NCBI GenBank assembly: GCA_023249095.1
Contig: JAHFDK010000010.1
Coordinates: 19,185-69,360, forward strand
Direction of reading: 5' to 3'
DNA: 50,176 bases
From: Candidatus Rokuibacteriota bacterium
GTDB taxonomy: Bacteria > Methylomirabilota > Methylomirabilia > Rokubacteriales > CSP1-6
The notes below the pieces were generated by a model. The model was given only the letters and a program-made list of their open reading frames with translations. It was not told the origin of the DNA and searched no databases. Numbering within the stretch: position 1 is the stretch's first letter; the number at the start of each line of letters is the position of its first letter. This document shows, piece by piece, positions 39,938 through 46,889 of the stretch. The translations under genes were made by a program, and so were the position numbers.

Positions 39938-41113
39938 ATGTCGCTCAGCGTGATGTCGGCCGACAGCCACATGGATCTCATCTACCTGCCGCCCGACACC
40001 TTCATCTCGCGCATGCCGTCGACGTGGCGCGACCGCGCGCCTCAGGTCGTCGAGCGCGACGGCCGCAAGGTGTGGGTCTCGGGCAACGCCGTGCTCGGAC
40101 CGTGGGGCGTCTATGGCCCAGGCGTGACCGGCGGCCGGCGGGGCCGCATCCTGGCCGAAGCGGGATTCGCCTCGGGCAAGCAGACGCGCCCGTCGAATCC
40201 CCTCGAGCGCCGCGAAGATCAGGAGCGCGACGGGGTCGAAGCCGAGGTGATCTACGGCATCATCGGGATCTCCCGCGGGCTCTTCACGCACGGCGGCATC
40301 GCTGACCACGAGACGCTGGCGGCGGTCTACCGCGCGTACAACGACTACATCGCCGACTTCAACCGATCCCAGCCCGGCCGCTTCTTCGGGCTCGGCTGCT
40401 TGCCGAACCACGACGCGCAGGCCGCCGCCGACGAGGTGCGTCACTGCGCGGAGCTCGGCTTGCGTGGCGCCGTCTTCGTTCCGTGGGGCTCCGCCATGCC
40501 CGTGTGGCATGTGATGTGGGAGCCCCTGTGGTCGGCCGCGGAAGAAGCCGGCCTCGTCATTTCCTTTCACGTCTTCGAAGGCGGTGCGACGACCGTCGGA
40601 TACGACGTCAAGGGCGTCGTCTCGAACCCGGCGTCGACCGGCTCGTGGACCGTCGTCGCGCCGCTCCAGATGGACGAGATCTGCGCCTCGGTGATTCTCT
40701 CCGGCGTCTGCGAGCGTCATCCCAAGCTGACGCTGGTGCTCGGCGAGAGCGGCATCGGCTGGCTCCCCTACATGCTCGAGCGCCTCGACGACACGTACGA
40801 GGAGCGGCTCGCCGATGACCTCGGGCTCAAGCTTCCCCCGAGTGCCTACTTCAAGCGCCAGATGTACGCGACGTTCCAGAAGGACTTCCACGGCGTGCGC
40901 GCGATGGCGGAGATCGCGCCCGACAACGTCATGTGGGGCTCGGACTATCCGCACCGGGACGGCACGTGGCCGTTCTCGAGGAAGGCGATCGAAGAGCAAT
41001 TCCGCGGCATCGACCCAGCGATTCAAACAAAGATGCTCTGGGAGAACGTGCGCCGCGTGTACCGGATCGGAGAACGGAGCCCGGTCGCATCTGTCTCAGG
41101 CCACCCTCGGTGA
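39938..41113 (+). CDS. Amidohydrolase family protein (ACMSD-like)
   Basis: 391 residues. SADSHMDL near the start is the D-x-H metal motif, then GVEAEVIYGIIGISRG, FNRSQPGRFFGLGCLP, LVISFHVFEGG (metal His), LTLVLGESGIGWLPYMLERLDD and the closing MWGSDYPHRDGTWPFSR with the catalytic Asp. This amidohydrolase_2 group decarboxylates or hydrolyses carboxylic acids of the ACMSD/gamma-resorcylate type. The ATG at 39938 has AAAGGAG upstream; an earlier frame start was rejected. Its last residues (SPVASVSGHPR) come from the dispersed repeat at 41076. Confidence 0.85.
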   Translation: MSLSVMSADSHMDLIYLPPDTFISRMPSTWRDRAPQVVERDGRKVWVSGNAVLGPWGVYGPGVTGGRRGRILAEAGFASGKQTRPSNPLERREDQERDGVEAEVIYGIIGISRGLFTHGGIADHETLAAVYRAYNDYIADFNRSQPGRFFGLGCLPNHDAQAAADEVRHCAELGLRGAVFVPWGSAMPVWHVMWEPLWSAAEEAGLVISFHVFEGGATTVGYDVKGVVSNPASTGSWTVVAPLQMDEICASVILSGVCERHPKLTLVLGESGIGWLPYMLERLDDTYEERLADDLGLKLPPSAYFKRQMYATFQKDFHGVRAMAEIAPDNVMWGSDYPHRDGTWPFSRKAIEEQFRGIDPAIQTKMLWENVRRVYRIGERSPVASVSGHPR

Positions 41114-41134
41114 AAGCCGTGCTCATGGACCCCG
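41076..41134. repeat. Dispersed 59-bp repeat, copy 2
   Basis: Matches 27179-27237 without gaps at about 49 of 59 bases, including TCTCAGGCCACCCTCGG. It supplies the stop codon (41111-41113) and last codons of the amidohydrolase. Just downstream is the leuB-like fragment. Confidence 0.7.
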
Positions 41135-41170
41135 CGACAGCAAAGACGGTCGTCGCGCCCGGAGGCGAAG

Positions 41171-41263
41171 GCATCGGCGACGATCCTCTCCGCCGTGATG
41201 ATGCTCGAGCACATGGGGCTCGCGGCCGAGGCCGGACGGCTGGAAGCCGCCGTGGCGCGATGA
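41171..41263 (+). pseudogene. Isopropylmalate/tartrate dehydrogenase C-terminal fragment
   Basis: 30 codons ending at TGA 41261: ASATILSAVMMLEHMGLAAEAGRLEAAVAR. The motif NP(I/T)ATILSA(A/V)MMLEHLG is the C-terminal helix of the LeuB/TtuC family. No upstream part exists, so it is a 3' relic beside the dispersed repeat. Fit is by eye only. Confidence 0.5.
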
Positions 41264-41279
41264 ACCGCCGTCCCGTTTG

Positions 41280-42101
41280 ATGCGGGACGCCCGGCGCCGG
41301 CGGGAGATCCGGGACTACTACCTCGGGATCTCCCCCGACGAGATCACCTCTCACCTCACCCCGGCGTCCTTTGACCTCTGGGATTCGGTCGCCCGGTACC
41401 GGCGTGAGCTCCAGATCGGCGCCCGCTGGCTGGAGATCGGCGGCGGTATGGGCGACCTGGCGGCGGCGGCCCTCGATCACGGCTACGACGTGCTGATGAC
41501 CGACGTCCAGGCCAAGCTCCTCGACACGGCCGCCGCGCGCCATCCACGACTCCGGACGCGGCTGCGGCGCGCCGATATCTTCGACGCGCGCGACGTCGCC
41601 GCGCTCGCCGCCCAGGGCCCGTTCTCCATCGTCGCGGCAGTCGGCGCCGTGCTCAATCACGCGCGCGACCAGAGCGAGCTCGCGCACGGCTTCGACCACC
41701 TCGTGGCGCTCGGCGAGCCGAGCTCGCTCCTGGTCGTCGACCTCATGCTGAGCGAGATGTTTCCCGGTCATCCCGCGTCGGTCTGGGCCGACTTTCTCCA
41801 CGTCCTGCCGGGCTTCGGCGATCTGGCGCGACTGACCAGAGCGTCCGGGCTGCACGTGCTCGAGGCGCACTCGCTCTATCACCGATATCCGCCGACCGCC
41901 ACGTTCGACCGGGAATTCGACGAGCGGATGCTGCGACTCTTCTTCCACAAGCGGATCCCGGCCCGCCCGCCGCGCGGAGCGGCGCGCTCGCTGGTCAGAG
42001 AATCGCGACGTGCACGACCTGCCCCTCGGCGACGAGTGCCGAGCCCCGCCAGCGATCCACCCGGAACTCGGCGAGCCGCCCGACGCCGATCCCGCGCCTG
42101 A
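41280..42101 (+). CDS. SAM-dependent methyltransferase-like protein
   Basis: 273 residues. WLEIGGGMGDLAAAALDHGYDVLMTDV is motif I (GxGxG with the acidic residue at the end of the second strand), followed by RRADIFDARDVAAL and FSIVAAVGAVLNH, as in class I methyltransferases. The C-terminal 50 residues are Arg/Pro-rich and overlap the convergent ARPP-1 gene by 107 nt, so the true end may be an artefact of the frame or a sequencing error. ATG at 41280 after an overlapping TTG. Target unknown. Confidence 0.75.
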   Translation: MRDARRRREIRDYYLGISPDEITSHLTPASFDLWDSVARYRRELQIGARWLEIGGGMGDLAAAALDHGYDVLMTDVQAKLLDTAAARHPRLRTRLRRADIFDARDVAALAAQGPFSIVAAVGAVLNHARDQSELAHGFDHLVALGEPSSLLVVDLMLSEMFPGHPASVWADFLHVLPGFGDLARLTRASGLHVLEAHSLYHRYPPTATFDREFDERMLRLFFHKRIPARPPRGAARSLVRESRRARPAPRRRVPSPASDPPGTRRAARRRSRA

Positions 42102-43020
42102 CCGAGCCGGCGGCACCCACGGCGGCGCGCAAGAGGTCGTCGAGCATCGCGCGCAGCCGGCGCTCGTCGGCCTTGTCGCCGAGGTTCCGTCCGTAGGTCT
42201 CCAGCGCGTTGGCGCGGAGCAGCTTCGGCCACTCGCGCGCGAACAACGACGGGTCCTGGAAGAGATCGAGCCCGACCAGCGTCTCGGCGACGAAAACCGC
42301 AGCGCCCTCGGCGCCGGAGCGCTGGTCCAGCGCGCCCTCGACGTCCTTCTGATGGGCCTGCACGTCGGCCTTGTCGTGGATCGCCTGGTAGCTCCCGGTC
42401 GAGGACGGCGCGGCGGCCCGTGCCGCGTAGCGGTCCACTTCGGCCCACACCTCCCGCTGGTCGCTCCGCTCGAGCATCCTCGAGCGAAGCTGCGGCGCTG
42501 CGACGGCGCCTCGCGTCGTGAAGTGCTTCGCCTCGCCGTTCCATCGGCCCTGCTCGACGCAGTACACCGGCAGCGTCAGCGGTCCGCTCCGCGGCGGCAC
42601 CAGAACGTCCTCGACCACGATGCGGTGCTGCTTGCCGCCCAGCAGGATCTCGCCGGCGAGCAGCAGCACGTGGACGGGCCCGCGGTTGTCAATCACGAGG
42701 CTCGACACCGTGGCCTGGTCGCGCTCAGCGACGGAGAGCGCGCCGCGGGCGCGCGCCTCGTCGAGCGTGCGAATGGCGAACGGCGCCCCTCCGCGCGGGG
42801 CGTGGAGCCAAAAGACCGTGAGTCCACGGTGCGCCCGCCGCTCGCCGACGCGGACCCTGTCGAGAAACCGTCGGAGCTCGGGGCCGGCCTCGTCGCTGGC
42901 GACGGCCGGCTCCCCGGTGCCCACCTCGGGCAGAACTCGGATCCGGTCGGCCCGGGCGGACGTCGCGACGGCGACACCCGCTCCCACCCCCAGCACCTGG
43001 ATGAAGCCTCGCCTGGTCAT
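41995..43020 (-). CDS. Tat-exported ARPP-1-like domain protein
   Basis: 341 residues. A twin-arginine signal (TRRGFIQVLGVGAGVAVATSARA) heads the protein. The body has HRGLTVFWLHA, LDEARARGALSVAE, VENRG-like IDNRGPVHVLLLAGEILLGGKQHRIVVEDVLVPP and PVYCVEQGRWNG, a pattern of the ARG/rhodanese-phosphatase-superfamily-associated (ARPP-1) domain. ATG at 43020, with an extension to 43167 rejected. Enzyme activity not known; the domain sits next to rhodanese or phosphatase genes in other genomes. Confidence 0.7.
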   Translation of the reverse strand: MTRRGFIQVLGVGAGVAVATSARADRIRVLPEVGTGEPAVASDEAGPELRRFLDRVRVGERRAHRGLTVFWLHAPRGGAPFAIRTLDEARARGALSVAERDQATVSSLVIDNRGPVHVLLLAGEILLGGKQHRIVVEDVLVPPRSGPLTLPVYCVEQGRWNGEAKHFTTRGAVAAPQLRSRMLERSDQREVWAEVDRYAARAAAPSSTGSYQAIHDKADVQAHQKDVEGALDQRSGAEGAAVFVAETLVGLDLFQDPSLFAREWPKLLRANALETYGRNLGDKADERRLRAMLDDLLRAAVGAAGSVRRGIGVGRLAEFRVDRWRGSALVAEGQVVHVAIL

Positions 43021-43197
43021 GCCCGTGCCTCCTGGCCCGTTGGCTCTCCGCGTGTTCGGTTCGTTCGCCGGAGTTAGACCGGCGAACGTCTCGGTGGTTC
43101 CCAGCCAGGCCGGGCGGAGGCCGTCGCCTTGCCCGACGGACGGCGCGCTGCGATAATCCCGCCGCAACTGACTCGACCAACACTAAGGAGACGGGCC

Positions 43198-43380
43198 ATG
43201 CCGAACATCACGATCCAGTGGTACGCCGGGCGCACCGACCAGCAGAAGCGCGAGATCACCGCCGCGATCACCGAGGCCATGGTGAAGATCGGCAAGACGA
43301 CTCCGGACCAGGTCCACATCGTGTTCCAGGACGTCGAGAAGGCGAACTGGGGCGTCAACGGCAAGCTCGCGAGCGACTAG
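43198..43380 (+). CDS. 4-oxalocrotonate tautomerase family enzyme
   Basis: 60 residues. After removal of Met the catalytic N-terminal Pro is in PNITIQWYAGRT, followed by KREITAAITEAMVKI and VHIVFQDVEKANWGVNG; length and pattern equal the 4-OT/DmpI family. It isomerises 2-hydroxymuconate-type compounds. ATG at 43198, TAAGGAGACGG upstream. Its stop TAG is supplied by the CTAG at the left end of the MITE-like element at 43377, so the natural C-terminus may have been longer. Confidence 0.87.
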   Translation: MPNITIQWYAGRTDQQKREITAAITEAMVKIGKTTPDQVHIVFQDVEKANWGVNGKLASD

Positions 43381-43545
43381 GAGCCTGTCGGAGAAATGAT
43401 GGTCGCGAAAAAAAGTGGGATGGCCAGTCCAGAAACGTCAGTTCCTTCCCTGATCTCCACACACGTGAGGGCGCCCAGGAAAGCCGAAGTGGGACGAGCG
43501 ACGCGTCTGATCATCGGGTTCGGCATTTCGCCGACAGGCTCCTAG
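43377..43545. mobile_element. MITE-like element with 18-bp inverted ends and CTAG flanks
   Basis: CTAG-GAGCCTGTCGGaGAAATG at the left (43377-43398) and the reverse complement with one mismatch at the right (43524-43545), i.e. the inverted ends are bounded by CTAG on both sides. The CTAG looks like a 4-bp target duplication (YTAR-like). The 125 bp inside carry no gene. Such elements are moved by a related transposase elsewhere in the genome. Confidence 0.8.
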
Positions 43546-43565
43546 GTGGCGCCCCGACGGCACGG

Positions 43566-44340
43566 ATGACCGGCGATGTCCTGATCGAGCGGGAGGGGCC
43601 GACCGTGCTCCTCACCTTCAACCGGCCGGACGCCCGCAACGCGATGACGTTCGAGATGTACGAGGCGCTCCACGACACGTGCGCGAACCTCGACGCCGAC
43701 CCGGGCGTGCGCGTCCTCGTCCTGAAGGGTGCCGGTGACCGGGCCTTCGCGAGCGGCATCGACATTCGCCAGTTTCTTGACTTCAAGACCCGCGAGGACG
43801 CGCTCGGCTACGAGACCCGCCTCACTCGAGTGCTAGCGAGACTGGCCGGCATGAGCAAGCCGACGATCGCCATGCTGCAAGGCGACGCGATCGGCGGCGG
43901 TCTCTTCATTGCGCTCGCGTGCGACCTGCGGCTGGCCGCCCCGCACGCGCGCTTCGGCGTGCCGGTGGCCCGCACGCTCGGCAACTTCCTGGCACCCCTG
44001 AGCCTGTCATTATTGGTCGCCGCCCTCGGTCCAGGCCGCGCCCGCGAGCTCGTGCTCACGGCTCGCCTGCTCGATGCCGCCGAGGCCAAGGCGGTCGGGC
44101 TGATCGAGCGGATCCACCCGGCGCCAGAGCTCGAGTCACGCGTGCGCGAGCTCGCCGCACCTCGCCGAGTTGGCGCCGTTGACCCTCGCCGCGACGAAGG
44201 AAGCCACCCGCCGGATGCTGGCCGCGCTGACGCCTCACGCCCTCGACGATCTCATTCTCTCGTGCTATCTCAGCCGGGACTTCCACGAAGGGGTGCGCGC
44301 CTTTCTCGAACGGCGCAAACCGGACTGGCAGGGCCGCTGA
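43566..44340 (+). pseudogene. Enoyl-CoA hydratase/isomerase, frameshifted
   Basis: Residues 1-190 follow a crotonase: LLTFNRPDARNAM, DRAFASGIDIRQF (oxyanion loop), MLQGDAIGGGLFIALACDLRLA and the second oxyanion glycine. After RVRELAA (about 44158) the frame breaks; skipping one base at the run CCGCACC gives LAELAPLTLAATKEATRRMLAAL and the normal C-terminal helices to TGA 44338. So one base is extra or two are missing; sequencing error or true lesion. ATG at 43566. Confidence 0.7.
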
Positions 44341-44550
44341 ATCGCGCGAGCCGAGCAAGGTGATTCAGCGGGACACCGGACGTCGCGAACTTCAGCTGCT
44401 GGAAGGACGAACGCTGGAGAATCTCGTCGAGCTGGCTGGAGCGGCTGGGGACGAGAGTCAGGCCCCCAGCTGGTTGGCGGGCGTCCCGAAGTGTCGGCTC
44501 GGCCCTCGGCCGGTCTCGCCTCCGGATACCACTTCCCGCCGAACCAGCAT

Positions 44551-44739
44551 CTAGTTGTTGCTCGTCATGTTGAGAATGCGGCCCTCGAGCTGATGAAGGA
44601 GCGGGACGTACTCATCGCTGCCGCAGGACGGGCAGGTGGGGTCGCCCAGCTCGAAGCACTCCTCGCACGCCACGCAGACGGCGAGGCCTCGAAGCGACAT
44701 CGGGACTCGCGAGAGCGTTCGAACCATCGTGCTGATCAT
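44551..44739 (-). CDS. Small zinc-ribbon protein
   Basis: 62 residues. CVACEECFELGDPTCPSCGSDEYVPL provides two CxxC knuckles (CVAC-EEC and CPSC) typical of a zinc ribbon. The C-terminus LEGRILN is helical. ATG at 44739 with AGGAGG 9 nt upstream, and a sigma-54-like site at 44769. Possibly part of an RNA- or DNA-binding or regulatory scaffold. No family named. Confidence 0.72.
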   Translation of the reverse strand: MISTMVRTLSRVPMSLRGLAVCVACEECFELGDPTCPSCGSDEYVPLLHQLEGRILNMTSNN

Positions 44740-44768
44740 GGCCTTTCACCTCCTGCATGAGTACTAAG

Positions 44769-44783
44769 GCAAAGGCGATACCA
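44769..44783 (-). promoter_or_regulatory. Weak sigma-54-like site before the zinc-ribbon gene
   Basis: Minus strand TGGTATCGCCTTTGC: GG-N10-GC spacing and TTGC at -12 fit, but TGGTATC deviates from TGGCACG. The start would be near 44757, about 18 nt before the ATG. An AT-rich patch (44790-44830) lies upstream. Confidence 0.3.
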
Positions 44784-44963
44784 AGCCGTTGTCGATCCAT
44801 AAATATCCATGGCTATTGATGTTTTTTCTGCTACCTCGGTTCGAGCCAGTCGCCGATGGTGCGGTTCTTACCGCCGCGTCTTGGCCGGGCCTGATCAAGC
44901 CTGGTCCACTTCAGCCGGTGTTCGAGTAGCGCAGAAAATCGCGCCGGTCTACATTCCCCGCTG

Positions 44964-46022
44964 ATGACGGGAACGCCCGATGGGCGCTGGGTGAAGATCG
45001 CGGGGGCCACGTTGATCGTGTTGGCGTCGCTCGTGGTGCTGCGGCCGTTTCTCGTCCCGGCCGCGTGGGCAGCCATCCTCGCTTTTGCGAGTTGGCCGCT
45101 CTACACCAGAATCGAGCGGGGCGTCCGCGGTCGCACCGGCCTGAGCGCCCTCCTGATGACCGTCTTCATGGTCCTCGTCGTCGTCGTTCCCGCCGTGCTG
45201 GTATCACTGGCCCTCGCCGCAGAGCTTCAGAGCGCCTTCGCCAGTTTCAAGGCCTGGATTGCCGGCGGCCCCTCGGCGGCAGTGGCGGCATTGCGCGAGA
45301 TCCCCTGGGTCGGCCGGCGGGCCGTCGCCCAGATCGAGAGCCTTCAGGCGAATCCGTCCGCAATGGAGCAGTGGATGCTCGCCCGCACAGGCCTCATCGT
45401 CGGTGTCGTCGCAAGCACTCTGGGTGATCTGGGACGTCTCGTGATCGACTTGGTCCTGACCCTTCTGACCCTCTTCGTGTTCTACCGGACCGGAGACGGT
45501 CTGGTCGCGCAGATCCAGAGCGCGGCACGTCGCCTCGCGGGCGAGCGTGGGGATGTCGTGCTCCGCACGCTCGGGGAGACCGTCCGCGCGGTGATGTACG
45601 GGACTCTCGCGACCGCGCTCGCCCAGGCGCTGCTCGTCACGCTCGGCACGTGGGTGGCGGGGCTCGGCTCGCCGGTATTGCTCGGGGCGCTGACCGGGCT
45701 CCTGGCGCTCACGCCGGTCGGCACACCACTCGTCTACGTGCCGGCCAGCGCCTGGCTCATGCTCCAGGGACGCGTCGTTGCCGGTCTGCTGCTCCTGGGG
45801 TGGGGAGTCCTCGTCGTCAGCATGGTCGACAACGTGATCCGGTCGTGGTTTCTCCACGGCGCCGCGCGAGTTCCGTTCCTCCTGGGATTCTTCGGCGTCC
45901 TCGGTGGCCTGCTGGCGTTCGGGCCAATCGGACTCTTCCTCGGACCGATCACCATGGCGCTCCTGCTCACGCTCTGGCGAGACTGGACTCGGGCCGAAAC
46001 GACGACCGGCGTGACGACGTAA
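44964..46022 (+). CDS. AI-2E family transporter
   Basis: 352 residues with about seven or eight hydrophobic segments. Opening helices LVVLRPFLVPAAWAAILAFASWPLY and LLMTVFMVLVVVVPAVL, then the TQSGLD-like region with LTLFVFYRTGDGL, and the typical GALTGLLALTPVGTPLVYVP, NVIRSWFLHGAARVPFLLGFFGVLGGLLAFGPIGLFLGP. This is the AI-2E / PerM family of putative permeases. ATG at 44964. No SD seen. Substrate unknown. Confidence 0.88.
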   Translation: MTGTPDGRWVKIAGATLIVLASLVVLRPFLVPAAWAAILAFASWPLYTRIERGVRGRTGLSALLMTVFMVLVVVVPAVLVSLALAAELQSAFASFKAWIAGGPSAAVAALREIPWVGRRAVAQIESLQANPSAMEQWMLARTGLIVGVVASTLGDLGRLVIDLVLTLLTLFVFYRTGDGLVAQIQSAARRLAGERGDVVLRTLGETVRAVMYGTLATALAQALLVTLGTWVAGLGSPVLLGALTGLLALTPVGTPLVYVPASAWLMLQGRVVAGLLLLGWGVLVVSMVDNVIRSWFLHGAARVPFLLGFFGVLGGLLAFGPIGLFLGPITMALLLTLWRDWTRAETTTGVTT

Positions 46023-46069
46023 GGCACAGCTGAACGCCGGCTGCGCCACGCCGTTACAGCCAGGGTGTC

Positions 46070-46180
46070 ATGGCGGCCCGACAGGGCCGGTACGCGGAGG
46101 CGTCCGCGTATTACGAGAAGGCACTCGCGCGTGACCGCGATCAGCTCGACGCGCTCGTGCAACTCGGGATCCCGGGCGCC
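46070..46180 (+). pseudogene. TPR motif fragment
   Basis: MAARQGRYAEASAYYEKALARDRDQLDALVQLG is one tetratricopeptide repeat (G-x2-Y-x2-A-x2-Y-x2-A). Upstream (YSQGV) and downstream no further repeats are readable, so it is a relic of a TPR protein. The rest of the 46.02-46.32 kb gap shows nothing. Confidence 0.45.
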
Positions 46181-46325
46181 TGTGCGCCTGGAGGGCTGGT
46201 TCGCTGCGCTGCTTCTAGCGCCACGGGCTCCGGCAGGGCCAGTGGCGCGGCCGGCCGGGCTCCCCCCACTCGTCACGAGCGACGCGTGTTAGAATTCCGG
46301 CCATGCGATCGCGTCTGAGCGTCCG

Positions 46326-46613
46326 GTGAGCCGCGGGGGTCACTACGGCTTCGAGCGGCGGCGCCGGGCCGACATCCAAAAGGCGAAGCAGGAAGCGAAG
46401 CGACAGCGCAAGACCGAGCGTTCGGAGTCCGGCGCGGTCGGGCCCGAGGTGGGCGAGGCGCAGGACACCGGCGCGCCGAACGGTATGTGGGAGTGGTTCT
46501 CACCGAGCCGAGGCCGCGCCGTCACCTCGCGGCCCGGCACGCGGCCCGACCCCGACCCGCCTGACGACTGGATCCTGTTGACCGAGGTCGAGCCCGACGC
46601 CCGGCCGGAGTAG
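46326..46613 (+). CDS. Small basic protein, unknown
   Basis: 95 residues. N-terminal GHYGFERRRRADIQKAKQEAKRQRKTERSE is strongly basic and helical; the C-terminal half has WEWFSPSRGR and the acidic end DDWILLTEVEPDARPE. GTG start at 46326. Composition and charge split argue for a real small protein that binds nucleic acid or ribosome. No named family. Its stop is 2 nt from the convergent CDGSH gene. Confidence 0.55.
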   Translation: MSRGGHYGFERRRRADIQKAKQEAKRQRKTERSESGAVGPEVGEAQDTGAPNGMWEWFSPSRGRAVTSRPGTRPDPDPPDDWILLTEVEPDARPE

Positions 46614-46614
46614 C

Positions 46615-46821
46615 CTACTTCTTCGCCGCGTCGGCGGCCTGAAAGCCGATCTTGTTGTGCGTTCCGTCGCACATCGGCTTGTTGGAGGATGAGCCGCACC
46701 GGCAGAGTGCGATCCTCGGCTGTCCCGACGTGTCGATTCGAGCCCCGGTCGGGTCATAGAGCTCGCACTCGCCTTCGACCAGGTACGGACCATTCGGTCG
46801 GATGGTGATCTTCACGGTCAT
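46615..46821 (-). CDS. CDGSH iron-sulfur domain protein
   Basis: 68 residues. LCRCGSSSNKPMCDGTH carries the C-x-C-x9-C-x3-H ligands of a [2Fe-2S] mitoNEET-type cluster; the usual CDGSH has Thr for Ser here (CDGTH). It should be a small electron-transfer or cluster-transfer protein. It is divergent from the radical SAM gene, 68 bp apart, and the cluster-supply genes (NifU-like) follow that gene, so a functional link is likely. Confidence 0.88.
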   Translation of the reverse strand: MTVKITIRPNGPYLVEGECELYDPTGARIDTSGQPRIALCRCGSSSNKPMCDGTHNKIGFQAADAAKK

Positions 46822-46889
46822 CGCGGGGGTCCTCCTTGGGAATAAAGCAGCGTCCTACAAGATACCATCGCAGAGGTACACTCTTGGCC

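Noticed and set aside
44341-44550. Frame of 64 codons at 44360
   Set aside because: Low-complexity Ser/Pro/Arg end and no start signal; no homology recognised. The stretch appears empty.
44835-44900. tRNA-like word GGTTCGAG
   Set aside because: No acceptor stem or anticodon arm can be drawn around it; no tRNA found in the window.
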